From Bog-950 sp044228435 (GTDB taxonomy: Bacteria; Bacteroidota; Bacteroidia; Chitinophagales; LD1), in NCBI GenBank assembly GCA_044228435.1, contig JBGAUW010000025.1, positions 4,312-68,311 on the forward strand: DNA of 64,000 nt, given 5' to 3'. The translations under genes and the position numbers were made by a program. Position 1 is the first letter of the stretch; the number at the start of each line of letters is the position of its first letter. This document shows positions 1 to 7,612 of this stretch, piece by piece. The notes beneath the pieces are model-generated. The model was not told the DNA's origin and searched no databases. It was given only the letters and a program-made list of their open reading frames with translations.

Positions 1-1
1 A

Positions 2-97
2 AATGTTTCTGAATTAGCCTCTGGTACCTACGTTTATCGCATTGCCGATAAAGCAGGCAACGTTTTAAAACAAGACAAATTCAACGTAATTAAATAA
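2..97 (+). CDS. C-terminal end of a T9SS type A sorted protein (5' truncated)
   Basis: Only the last 31 codons lie in the window, ending in TAA at 95-97. The residues include LASGTYVYRIADKAGNVLK and end in a short basic strand, NVIK. This is the usual end of the type A T9SS sorting domain (Por secretion tail), which directs outer-membrane secretion and is cut off after export. The catalytic or adhesive part lies upstream of the window, so the function is unknown. A strong hairpin follows at once and probably ends transcription. Confidence 0.75.
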   Translation, partial: NVSELASGTYVYRIADKAGNVLKQDKFNVIK

Positions 98-115
98 GCA
101 GTATTAATACATTTT

Positions 116-157
116 AAAACGAAGCCCCCTCTGATAAATCGGAGGGGGCTTCGTTTT
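116..157. terminator. Bidirectional intrinsic terminator
   Basis: A perfect 16-bp stem (116-131 with 142-157; core GAAGCCCCCTC/GAGGGGGCTTC, extended by AAAAC/GTTTT) has a 10-nt loop and runs into a T tract on the plus strand. It lies between two convergent genes, the T9SS protein ending at 97 and the UbiB-like gene ending at 180, so it can serve both. Confidence 0.85.
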
Positions 158-179
158 TTATAAGGAGGTAACGACTATT

Positions 180-1868
180 TTACTTATAAACCTGGCGCCG
201 TATAATAGCATACAGCCATATTACAAACAAGCCACCGGCAATACAATAGCCCATAAAGCTCCAGGCATTCATACCATAGTAAAACTGCATTTCGGGCGGG
301 TAGTGCGCCAGTAATGCAATAGTACTACTTACCATTAAGGTGCAAATAATATACACCAGCGATTGGCGGGTGCTTATGCTATCCCACTTTTTAAGCGCAT
401 AGCCGTAACCCTGCAACTCAATTTCGCCATGCAACTTGCCCTTGCTTATTTGCTGCAATATACCCCGCAACTCAACCGGAAAACTGTTTAAAAACCCGGT
501 AAGGTTACTGAACCTTTGCGACGCTTCTGCAGCTAAGTTCTCTGGCTTTAGCTGGTCGGTAAGCAGCTTTTGTCCGTACGGCCGAATAAACTCGTACGTT
601 TTAAAATTAGGGTGCAGTTTTTTACCAATACCCTCTAAAATGGCAAAGGCCCTAAACACCAAAAACACACCACCCGGTACGGTAATGTGGTAATCGTACA
701 TTATTTTTTGCAGGCGCTGTATTACATCCTGAATCGAACTTTCGCTTACATCTAAGTGTGCGTAATCTTCAATCAAATCATTCAAATCATATACAAACTG
801 GCGCATGTCGGTAATATTATCTTCTACCGCCAGCTTTTTAAGTTGTGTTGCCATTTCGCGGGCATCAAAGCGGCTCATGGCTATAAATATACCGGCAAAG
901 GCATACTTATCTTTTTTCATTAGCTGCCCAACCATACCAAAATCCAGCAGTATGATAGTGCCTTCTTCATTTACCAATATATTACCGGGGTGTGGGTCGC
1001 CATGGAAATAGCCAAACTCAAAAATTTGCGAAAGGTAAATATCCATTCCCTTCTCTACTATCCTTGCCGGGCTTAGGTTCCAGGCGCGTAGTTGGTCTAC
1101 ATCAGTAATTTTGCAGCCTTTGGCAAACTCCATTATCAATACCTTTTGGGTACTAAATTCGCGGTAAGCTTTTGGCACGTAAAAATCGCTACGGTGGCGG
1201 TAGGTGGTTCTAAACCGGTCAATATTGCGGGCCTCGTTCTGGTAGTCCAGCTCTTTTGTAATAGCCCGTTCAAAAACCCGCACTACTTCTTCACCATTAA
1301 GCACGCCCTGCTTTTTCATGTAGCGGTCCATCCGCCTTACAGCTTCGGTAATAATGGCAAGGTCTTGTTCAATTATTTCGGCTACGCTGGGGCGCTGTAC
1401 TTTTACAACTACTGCTTCGCCGGTGCGCATTTTGGCCCTGTAAACCTGGCCTATAGAGGCCGAAGCTATAGGGCTTTCATTAAACTCTTCAAAAAGCTCT
1501 TCTATCTTTCGTCCCGTTTCTCTTTCAATTATCTCTTTGGCCTGCACAAACGGCACTGGGGGTACACGGTCTTGTAGTTTTTCAAACTCCTTTACCAGCC
1601 CCTCGGGTATAATATCGGGCCTGTTGCTTAATATCTGTGCCAGCTTTATAAAGGTGGGGCCCAACTCTTCAGCTGCCATGCGCACGCGTTCAAACCGCGT
1701 ATACTCCATTACGGGCTTCTCATCGCGCAACCACTTAATACGCATACTTTCCGATACCAAATTGCGCAACGTAGAATTAGCAATAAAATCTTCGAAGCCG
1801 TATTTAATAAGGATTCCGAGAATTTCGCGGGTGCGGTTTAGGTTGCGGAACGTTTGGTCGAATATCAT
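180..1868 (-). CDS. UbiB/ABC1-family atypical protein kinase-like membrane protein
   Basis: 562 residues with the marks of the UbiB/ADCK (ABC1) family. There is a KxxQ-like helix near residue 75 (FIKLAQ), an alanine-rich nucleotide loop near 136-142 (ASASIGQVYRAK), the catalytic-loop equivalent FHGDPHPGN near 290 and the metal-binding DFG near 310. Two hydrophobic C-terminal helices (about 505-525 and 535-555) anchor it in the membrane. The family supports quinone biosynthesis or lipid homeostasis as an ATPase; here the quinone is presumably menaquinone, which is inference. The ATG at 1868 starts a typical N-terminus. It stands alone, converging on the shared terminator at 116-157. Confidence 0.88.
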   Translation of the reverse strand: MIFDQTFRNLNRTREILGILIKYGFEDFIANSTLRNLVSESMRIKWLRDEKPVMEYTRFERVRMAAEELGPTFIKLAQILSNRPDIIPEGLVKEFEKLQDRVPPVPFVQAKEIIERETGRKIEELFEEFNESPIASASIGQVYRAKMRTGEAVVVKVQRPSVAEIIEQDLAIITEAVRRMDRYMKKQGVLNGEEVVRVFERAITKELDYQNEARNIDRFRTTYRHRSDFYVPKAYREFSTQKVLIMEFAKGCKITDVDQLRAWNLSPARIVEKGMDIYLSQIFEFGYFHGDPHPGNILVNEEGTIILLDFGMVGQLMKKDKYAFAGIFIAMSRFDAREMATQLKKLAVEDNITDMRQFVYDLNDLIEDYAHLDVSESSIQDVIQRLQKIMYDYHITVPGGVFLVFRAFAILEGIGKKLHPNFKTYEFIRPYGQKLLTDQLKPENLAAEASQRFSNLTGFLNSFPVELRGILQQISKGKLHGEIELQGYGYALKKWDSISTRQSLVYIICTLMVSSTIALLAHYPPEMQFYYGMNAWSFMGYCIAGGLFVIWLYAIIRRQVYK

Positions 1869-1993
1869 TTCGGTTTAAAAATAAAAAATGTATTGACTTA
1901 CATTACAAACAATACACATAAAGCTCACTTTGGGTAAAACCACCTGAAAGCGGGTCGTTATAATCCTTACACGTTTAGACCATACCTTAAAAA

Positions 1994-2021
1994 AAATGCC
2001 CCCGGTTTTGCGGGGGCATTT
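1994..2021 (-). terminator. Intrinsic terminator of the phasin-like gene
   Basis: An 11-bp stem (AAATGCCCCCG/CGGGGGCATTT, 1994-2004 with 2011-2021) has a 6-nt loop. Read on the minus strand it is followed by a run of eight T. It starts 23 bp past the stop codon of the gene at 2044-2475. Confidence 0.85.
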
Positions 2022-2043
2022 TCTATTACGTTTCGGGGCTTAA

Positions 2044-2475
2044 TTAAGCGTTCGAAGCAGTTTCGCTGGCAGCAGCGGCTGGTTTTGCAGCTGGTTTTGC
2101 TTTTTTCTTAGCTACTTTCTTTTTAGCTACAGCTTTAGCGGCTGGCTTAGCGGCAGCTTTAGGAGCTGGCTTTGCGCCTCTTTTAAGTTGGCCTTCAAGT
2201 TTTTCAACTTGTTTTTGAAGCTTGGTCATTTCTGAAGTAGTAAGCTTTACAAATTTGTGTACAGCTTCATTGTACTTAGCTTCAAGTTCAGGGCGACGAG
2301 CCTCAACTTTCTTAATAGCATCGCCTACGATTCTTTTACCGTCAGCTTCGCTAACTTTGCCTTTTTTTACTAATTCGTTTACTGATTTTTGAACTACTTC
2401 AGCAGTGTGTGCTGCAAGTCCAACGCCTGAGTAGAAGTATTTCTTCAGGTTTTCTTGGAAGTTGTTTGTTGCCAT
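2044..2475 (-). CDS. Phasin-like protein with a Lys/Ala-rich histone H1-like tail
   Basis: 143 residues in two parts. Residues 1-98 are an amphipathic, heptad-like helical region (NFQENLKKYFYSGVGLAAHT..., LTTSEMTKLQKQVEKLEGQL), as in phasin/PhaF-type granule-associated proteins. Residues 99-135 are a low-complexity tail of AAKPA and KKKVAKKK units resembling histone H1 or PhaF tails that bind DNA. A role in coating polyhydroxyalkanoate granules or binding the nucleoid is inference; no PHA synthase gene lies in the window. The gene is monocistronic, with its own terminator and a candidate TATTTTTG promoter box at 2570-2577. Confidence 0.7.
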   Translation of the reverse strand: MATNNFQENLKKYFYSGVGLAAHTAEVVQKSVNELVKKGKVSEADGKRIVGDAIKKVEARRPELEAKYNEAVHKFVKLTTSEMTKLQKQVEKLEGQLKRGAKPAPKAAAKPAAKAVAKKKVAKKKAKPAAKPAAAASETASNA

Positions 2476-2810
2476 TTCCTTTTTTTGATTTGGTTAATTA
2501 ATGTTTACGCTTTAGTCAGATTTTATGCCAACCAGAACGCAAGCACAAAAATCCTTTAAAAACGCGCTGCAAAAATATAAAATTGTGTTAAGCAAATGCT
2601 AATAAAACATAAGCCCTGTAAGGGTTTCAGCGTAATTTAATGCACCGGAATAAAAATTTTATTTTGTTTTCGAGGCCATTTTTGTGTGGCAATAATGACA
2701 GCACGTATTGTCCGATGCCGTGTTTTTTACGGATTTTTTGACACATTTGTTGACTCGGTAGCGTATTAAGTAAGCAACCGGTAAGCATTTTCTCAACCCA
2801 ACATTACCCA
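2476..2810. other. 335-bp divergent intergenic region
   Basis: It separates the leftward phasin-like gene from the rightward YhhN gene and holds no convincing ORF. A -7-like box (TATTTTTG read on the minus strand) lies at 2570-2577, about 93 bp before the phasin start, with a TTTG 15 bp further upstream, closer than the usual 17-23 bp. No clear promoter was seen for the rightward gene. Confidence 0.4.
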
Positions 2811-3512
2811 ATGAAAAAATCGCTCGATTACCTGTACCTCATTTTGGCAGCTATACAAGTTTATGCAGTAGCCACCGGCCACGCCACCCTGCAATTTGCC
2901 TCTAAGCCGCTGCTAATGGTGCTATTGGTAGCCTATTATATAGCAGCTGTAGAGGGCAATTGGAACCCAACACACAAACTAATGGTGGCCGCTTTCTGTT
3001 TTTCGTGGGTGGGCGATGTGGCCCTTATGTTTGTTGAGCAAAATGAAAACTTCTTTCTGCTGGGCCTGGTAGGTTTTTTAATAACCCATATACTTTACAC
3101 AGTGGCTTTCGCAAAGGTTACCAATAGAGAGGCAGAGGCTTTGTTTCCGAAAAAGATATGGGTTACTGCGCCTTTGCTTATTTACATGGGAGCCCTGCTA
3201 TCGTTGCTAATACCAGCCATATATGGCAACGAACACAACCGGCCGGTGTTGGTACCGGTATTGGTTTACACAGGGGCCATATCGGTAATGGTAGCATTTG
3301 CCATAAACCGCTTTAAGCGGGTTAGCGATAAAAGCTTTTTACTGGTTTTTGCCGGGGCCTTGCTTTTCATGGTTTCCGACTCTATAATTGCCATAAGCAA
3401 ATTCTTAAGCCCTTTTGAAACGGCCGGCATTTTTATAATGGTCTTATACATGGCCGGGCAATATTTAATAGCCAAAGGCATGCTGCGGCAGTTTTTAAAA
3501 ACAAAACCTTAA
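2811..3512 (+). CDS. YhhN/TMEM86-family membrane protein (lysoplasmalogenase-like)
   Basis: 233 residues, almost wholly hydrophobic, with about eight predicted membrane helices. The family signature is visible: SWVGDVALM near residue 66 followed by GLVGFLITHILYTVAF near 88-103, and later a GALLFMVSDSIIAISKF segment near 181 with a second Asp/Ser pair. YhhN/TMEM86 proteins hydrolyse the vinyl-ether bond of lysoplasmalogens in animals; the bacterial substrate is unsettled. It is followed after 44 bp by a lipase-like hydrolase, so a joint lipid-turnover role is possible but inferred. Confidence 0.8.
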   Translation: MKKSLDYLYLILAAIQVYAVATGHATLQFASKPLLMVLLVAYYIAAVEGNWNPTHKLMVAAFCFSWVGDVALMFVEQNENFFLLGLVGFLITHILYTVAFAKVTNREAEALFPKKIWVTAPLLIYMGALLSLLIPAIYGNEHNRPVLVPVLVYTGAISVMVAFAINRFKRVSDKSFLLVFAGALLFMVSDSIIAISKFLSPFETAGIFIMVLYMAGQYLIAKGMLRQFLKTKP

Positions 3513-3556
3513 TTTCACCATCCTTTTTTTTCTGAAACCTTGTAAACCTTGCAGCC

Positions 3557-4519
3557 ATGTATGTAACTAAAGAAAGAACTTATAACTCCCTACACGAATA
3601 TTTTGACTACATAGTAGAAACGGTGGGTTTTCCGCCCGTGCATACTTATTTTAAAACCGATACCGTGATATCTGACGGGCTAAAGCTGCACGTAGATATT
3701 TACGAATTTGAACCCGATGCCCCTACCATAGTATTTATACCAGGCACTGCCATTTACGGCCTTTGCTACGGCGAAATACTTTACAGATTGGGGCAATGTG
3801 GTTATAACATAGTCTCCTTCGACCCGCGCGGCCATGGCCAAAGCGAGGGCATACGCGGCGATTACACCATTAGCGAGATAATGAAGGATGCGCAAAACGT
3901 AATTACCTACGCTATTAACCGCTTTAACCCAAAAGTAAGTGTAATGGGCAGCAGCCAAGGAGGTATTGTAGCGTTCTATCTGGCGGCTAAAGACAATCGC
4001 ATAAACTCGGTTGTTTGCCAAAACTTTGCCGACCTCACTTCGCCCGATACCTTACAGCTTTCGCGACACCCGCGGGTATTTAAATACCTTAAACTATTGA
4101 TTGCCAAAGCAGGCGACGTATTGCCCGACGTGCAAGTGCCGGTAAATTCGTATATCGATTTAGATAAAATTCCGGTTAAATACTTTGGCAGCGCCAAGGC
4201 TTTTATGGAAAGCGACCCGCTTTGCCTTAAAACCATATCGCTACGCGCCCTGCAGTCGCTGGCGCATACTGCTATGGATAAGCCCGTGGAGGAGATAAAA
4301 GTGCCTGTAATGGTGCTGCAAGGCACTGCCGACTCTATTTTTCCGGTGGCCTATACCCAAAAAATATTCGATAAAATTACCTGTAAAAAGAAGTTTTCGC
4401 AGTTTCCGGGCCGCAGCCACGCCGTTTTGCATGAGGATGCCGATTCCGTAGTGCCCGAAATAACCAGCTGGCTTAAAGAAATTTACCACGTAAGCTACCA
4501 ACATCAGCTAAATCCATAA
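3557..4519 (+). CDS. Alpha/beta hydrolase (monoacylglycerol lipase/lysophospholipase-like)
   Basis: 320 residues with a complete alpha/beta-hydrolase triad: nucleophile elbow GSSQG near residue 131-135, acid in GTADSIFP near 258, and histidine in PGRSHAVLHED near 288. The FDPRGHGQSEG segment near 92-102 is typical of serine aminopeptidase S33/monoglyceride-lipase-like enzymes. No signal peptide is seen, so it is probably cytoplasmic. It lies 44 bp after the YhhN-family gene in the same direction, suggesting one transcript; the substrate cannot be read from sequence. Confidence 0.8.
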   Translation: MYVTKERTYNSLHEYFDYIVETVGFPPVHTYFKTDTVISDGLKLHVDIYEFEPDAPTIVFIPGTAIYGLCYGEILYRLGQCGYNIVSFDPRGHGQSEGIRGDYTISEIMKDAQNVITYAINRFNPKVSVMGSSQGGIVAFYLAAKDNRINSVVCQNFADLTSPDTLQLSRHPRVFKYLKLLIAKAGDVLPDVQVPVNSYIDLDKIPVKYFGSAKAFMESDPLCLKTISLRALQSLAHTAMDKPVEEIKVPVMVLQGTADSIFPVAYTQKIFDKITCKKKFSQFPGRSHAVLHEDADSVVPEITSWLKEIYHVSYQHQLNP

Positions 4520-4648
4520 AAAAGTTAATCTTTCGGCAATACCTAACAATTTTAGCCCTGTTTTATCGTCTATAGGTTGTAAAAACCAATATACAAATGT
4601 TACTAAAGGCTAAACAAACACTTGCTTTTAGGCGTTTTACTAATTACA

Positions 4649-4680
4649 TTGCTTGTATTTAATTAGAAATTTTATTTTCG
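4649..4680 (+). promoter_or_regulatory. Candidate rpoD promoter
   Basis: TTG at 4649-4651, a 21-bp spacer, then TATTTTCG at 4673-4680. This matches the Bacteroidota pattern TTG-N(17-23)-TAnnTTTG with one mismatch (C for T). It lies 51 bp before the rpoD start codon. Confidence 0.5.
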
Positions 4681-4731
4681 CGTTCCGCCGCTTTTTGGGG
4701 TAGGGCCATCATATAAATACGGATACCTATA

Positions 4732-5601
4732 ATGAGACAACTAAAGATTTCGAAATCAATTACCAACCGCGAAAGCCAGTCGATTGAAAAATATCTTCAG
4801 GAGATAGGTAAGGAAGACCTGTTAACACCGGAAGAAGAAGTGCATTTGGCGCGCAGAATACGCGCCGGAGACCAAACTGCCTTAGAAAAACTTACCCGCG
4901 CCAACTTACGTTTTGTGGTGTCGGTGGCTAAGCAGTATCAAAATAACTCATTGTCGCTTAACGACTTGATAAATGAAGGAAACCTGGGCCTTGTAAAAGC
5001 GGCTCAAAAGTTTGATGAAACCCGCGGTTTTAAGTTTATCTCTTACGCTGTATGGTGGATTCGTCAGTCTATTATCCAGGCATTAGCCGAGCATAGCCGT
5101 ATGGTGCGTTTGCCACTTAACAAAGTTGGCTCGCTTACCAAGATTAATAAAGTGTTTAGCGAATTGGAGCAAAAATACCAACGCGAACCTACGCCGGAGG
5201 AAGTTGCCATGGTGCTTGAAATTACGGTAGAGGAAGTTGAAGCTACGCTAGGTATTTCGGCCCGCCACGTATCGATGGATGCGCCGTTTACCGATGGAGA
5301 ATCGAACGCCTTGATTGACGTGTTAGAGAACTTTAACGCCGATAAAACCGATAGCCACCTGGACTACAAGGACAGCTTACGTATTGAAACCGAAAGAACT
5401 TTGGCTTCACTTACCGAGCGCGAAAAAGAGGTTATCAAATTATTCTTCGGTATTGGTGTAGAGCACCCAATGACTTTGGAAGATATTGGTGAACAACTGG
5501 GTATTACCCGCGAGCGTATCCGCCAAATTAAAGATAAGGCTATTACCAAACTGCGCTCTCAAAGCCGCAGCAAGGCACTAAAGGCTTACTTAGGACAATA
5601 A
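4732..5601 (+). CDS. rpoD: Primary RNA polymerase sigma factor
   Basis: 289 residues, the short Bacteroidota form of the housekeeping sigma factor. It has region 1.2 (SIEKYLQEIGKEDLLTPEEE), region 2 (ANLRFVVSVAKQYQ...LINEGNLGLVKAAQKFD, then FKFISYAVWWIRQSI), region 3 and region 4.2 (TLEDIGEQLGITRERIRQI). The long acidic region 1.1 of proteobacterial RpoD is absent, as expected for this phylum. This factor recognises the unusual TTG/TAnnTTTG promoters, several of which are visible in the window. The gene is monocistronic, between its own promoter candidate and a strong terminator at 5622-5655. Confidence 0.96.
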   Translation: MRQLKISKSITNRESQSIEKYLQEIGKEDLLTPEEEVHLARRIRAGDQTALEKLTRANLRFVVSVAKQYQNNSLSLNDLINEGNLGLVKAAQKFDETRGFKFISYAVWWIRQSIIQALAEHSRMVRLPLNKVGSLTKINKVFSELEQKYQREPTPEEVAMVLEITVEEVEATLGISARHVSMDAPFTDGESNALIDVLENFNADKTDSHLDYKDSLRIETERTLASLTEREKEVIKLFFGIGVEHPMTLEDIGEQLGITRERIRQIKDKAITKLRSQSRSKALKAYLGQ

Positions 5602-5621
5602 GGAGATTTTAGATACATGAT

Positions 5622-5655
5622 AAAAGCGCCGTTCTGATTCCAGAACGGCGCTTTT
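5622..5655 (+). terminator. rpoD terminator
   Basis: A 15-bp perfect stem (AAAAGCGCCGTTCTG/CAGAACGGCGCTTTT) with loop ATTC begins 20 bp after the rpoD stop and is followed by T, G and a TTTT run. Confidence 0.9.
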
Positions 5656-5734
5656 TGTTTTAATATGATCAGGTTAGGCTTCTCCGCAATTTAGATGCAA
5701 CATTGCGTTTCCGGGACAACGGAAAAGAAACTAT

Positions 5735-6157
5735 TTAATTAAGCGCTAGAAGATTAGAAACTTGGATAAAGTTACTGTCATTTATTTCAATGATTAAAGA
5801 CGATTCCGCCTCTTCAACATTAAACTCTTCTGTAACTAACACTGCTTCTTGTGAAATGTTCAAAATAGATAATGCTGAAAAATTGAGTTTTGATTTAATA
5901 AGCCGCTTTCCAATTAAATCTATAACTACAATGGAAAATCTAATATCTTTTCGCCAGTTACCCAAAGTTTCTATTTGGATTAACGCACAATAGCCTTCGT
6001 GTATTTGAATACAATCTTCTAACAAATATTCCCCTGGCAGTTGAATACTATCTAAACTAAAATTTGTCCTCCAAGGGCCTCCAAAGTTTAAAAACTCCTC
6101 CTCGTTAGAAGATTTCAGGACATGATTATTAAAAAGCTTCAACTCCATGCTTTCCAT
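5735..6157 (-). CDS. Hypothetical protein, unknown family
   Basis: 140 residues, acidic and without signal peptide or membrane segment. I do not recognise the family. The C-terminal half alternates hydrophobic and polar residues (SIVVIDLIGKRLIKSKLNF), suggesting a beta-rich fold such as those of small immunity or WD-like proteins. Base composition looks more AT-rich than the flanking housekeeping genes. It lies next to a toxin-antitoxin pair, so this 1-kb patch is probably acquired DNA. The first ATG (6157) is followed by a second at codon 4; either may be the true start. Confidence 0.55.
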   Translation of the reverse strand: MESMELKLFNNHVLKSSNEEEFLNFGGPWRTNFSLDSIQLPGEYLLEDCIQIHEGYCALIQIETLGNWRKDIRFSIVVIDLIGKRLIKSKLNFSALSILNISQEAVLVTEEFNVEEAESSLIIEINDSNFIQVSNLLALN

Positions 6158-6237
6158 TTAATTATTTCAATCCCAATTCTGTAAAAAGAATGGCGCTTTT
6201 ATTTATGAAATTACTGCTAAGCATATAACTCCCTATT

Positions 6238-6525
6238 CTATGCAAGCAAAGACCCATGAATGAAATCGTATACTCTAAACTCACCATACTCTATTCTAAA
6301 AGCGATAACCCACCCTTTGTATTGAACACAGGAATAAAACTTAGCAGCCAAATAATGGTGGTTACATAATTGCCATTGCACATTATCTAACTTTGAATGT
6401 TCGAGAAGGAAATCAATTAGACGTTCAGCCCATCTATCGCCTGCACCGGGTAAATTAAGGTCATCTACAAACTCAGCCACGTCCCTTGTTTTCTCCTGAG
6501 CAGTTTCGCTGATATATAAGTTCAC
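6238..6525 (-). CDS. ParE/RelE-superfamily toxin, module 1
   Basis: 95 residues with the outline of a ParE/RelE-fold plasmid-stabilisation toxin: an N-terminal helical hairpin (VAEFVDDLNLPGAGDRWAER), then beta strands ending in WVIAFRIEYGEFRVY and the terminal IHGSLL. It starts at GTG (6525-6523), overlapping the antitoxin stop as GTGA, so translation is probably coupled. It is clearly paralogous to the toxin at 47023-47307, sharing AEFVD, PGAG, RW, WVIAF and IHGSLL. The cellular target (gyrase for ParE, ribosome for RelE) cannot be told from sequence. Confidence 0.8.
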   Translation of the reverse strand: MNLYISETAQEKTRDVAEFVDDLNLPGAGDRWAERLIDFLLEHSKLDNVQWQLCNHHYLAAKFYSCVQYKGWVIAFRIEYGEFRVYDFIHGSLLA

Positions 6526-6713
6526 GATGCTTTGCGTTTGTCACGCCGCTGTTTTAGTTCAGCTTTAAGGTCTTTTAAAACCTCCTTTGCCTCCTGAAAT
6601 TTACCTACCGGCCTTTCCAGGTATTCCTGCAATTCTTCGCTAGTCGCTTTTCGGCCTATACCGAAAGCCACATCACGGTTGGTTAGTTTTTTTGCCGGAT
6701 TTTTAGTTGACAT
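6522..6713 (-). CDS. Antitoxin of module 1 (conserved small family)
   Basis: 63 residues, rich in Lys/Arg/Glu. Key segments are KKLTNRDVAFGIGRKATSEE near the N-terminus, ERPVG in the middle and the terminal RDKRKAS. No ribbon-helix-helix, Phd or HTH signature is obvious. It precedes the ParE-like toxin with a 4-nt GTGA overlap, the standard antitoxin-first order. It aligns along its whole length with the 60-residue protein at 47304-47486, which is also coupled to a ParE-like toxin, making an antitoxin role likely. Confidence 0.75.
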   Translation of the reverse strand: MSTKNPAKKLTNRDVAFGIGRKATSEELQEYLERPVGKFQEAKEVLKDLKAELKQRRDKRKAS

Positions 6714-6746
6714 AGTGTAAAGCTACAAATTTTGCCCCAAATAGCT

Positions 6747-6754
6747 CAAAGTTA
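6747..6754 (-). promoter_or_regulatory. Candidate -7 box for toxin-antitoxin module 1
   Basis: Read on the minus strand the sequence is TAACTTTG, a full match to TAnnTTTG, 33 bp before the antitoxin ATG. It overlaps the end of the VanZ-like gene. No -33 TTG was seen at normal spacing. Confidence 0.35.
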
Positions 6755-7609
6755 ATGACCCTCCGCCATAACATTCGGCACCGACCTAAAACTATCCAGC
6801 CCAAAATAAAACAGGTGCAGGGTAGTAATGGCAATTAATGCTTCCAATGGTTTCATTACGTGAAAATCGATATGGTGGGTGGGGTGGGGGCGCCAAAAAG
6901 GCTCTTCGGTAAGCCGGTGGTTAATTAGCAGCAAAGTATTATCGCAAACCTGGTTGGCGTATGGCGCTATGATACATAGCTTAACCAATACTAACACCAA
7001 TACTACCCCCGATACAAGTGTAATAAACTCAGTTCGTTGCCAGAAAGGTTTTACATTTTCTGAGCCTTTAATGCCCAATATCATTAGCGTAAGCATAGCA
7101 AGGGCGCACCCGTAGGTGTCGGTCATAATATCGTTCAAGTCCAGGTAGTCGAGCGGGTATAAAACCGTATACTGATACCACTCATCAAAAAGCATAAATG
7201 GCAGGGTGAAAAATATAGTAGCACCAAACCGCCGTGTAAGCGGAAATATTAAAAATGCAAGGCCGGTAAACTCTAACGAGTGGATAATCTCAATGTTAGA
7301 GTCGAACATGAAACGGGAGTGTGTAAACAAAAAAAGCAGGGTAAACAGCAGGTAAAAAAGTTTTAAAGGCCGGTTGGCTTTATCTGCCATTAATTTGCGC
7401 AGAAGCACAGAGCCGACAATTGCCACCAGCAATACAAAAACCGCAGCTACTACCATATTGTATACCTGCAGGCCAAGTTGCTTTTCAACCCACACCGAAA
7501 CATGCACCAAAGGGTCGTGCATAAAAAGCAGGAACAGAAAGTATCCTACTATCAGTACCAGGTTTATCAGCCTGCGGGTTTGGAGCCAAAAGATGATTTG
7601 ATGCAGCAT
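6752..7609 (-). CDS. VanZ-like integral membrane protein
   Basis: 285 residues with about seven membrane helices. The centre has the VanZ-like pattern: a Glu/His-containing helix (NIEIIHSLEFTGLAFLIFPL, residues ~106-125), an acidic aromatic segment (FDEWYQYTVLYPLDYLDLND) and a D-x3-TYGCALAML helix. VanZ-like proteins are poorly characterised; VanZ itself gives teicoplanin tolerance. The gene starts 3 bp after hutU, so the two are almost certainly cotranscribed, but no metabolic link to histidine degradation is evident. The family call rests on spacing of polar residues only. Confidence 0.55.
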   Translation of the reverse strand: MLHQIIFWLQTRRLINLVLIVGYFLFLLFMHDPLVHVSVWVEKQLGLQVYNMVVAAVFVLLVAIVGSVLLRKLMADKANRPLKLFYLLFTLLFLFTHSRFMFDSNIEIIHSLEFTGLAFLIFPLTRRFGATIFFTLPFMLFDEWYQYTVLYPLDYLDLNDIMTDTYGCALAMLTLMILGIKGSENVKPFWQRTEFITLVSGVVLVLVLVKLCIIAPYANQVCDNTLLLINHRLTEEPFWRPHPTHHIDFHVMKPLEALIAITTLHLFYFGLDSFRSVPNVMAEGH

Positions 7610-7612
7610 GTA

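Noticed and set aside
1092..1577. 161-codon plus-strand ORF inside the UbiB-like gene
   Set aside because: Lies wholly antisense to a well-supported kinase-like gene and has no family motif.
2593..2596. TTTG on the minus strand as -33 element of the phasin promoter
   Set aside because: Only 15 bp from the -7 box, outside the usual 17-23 bp; left as a possibility, not called as a full promoter.
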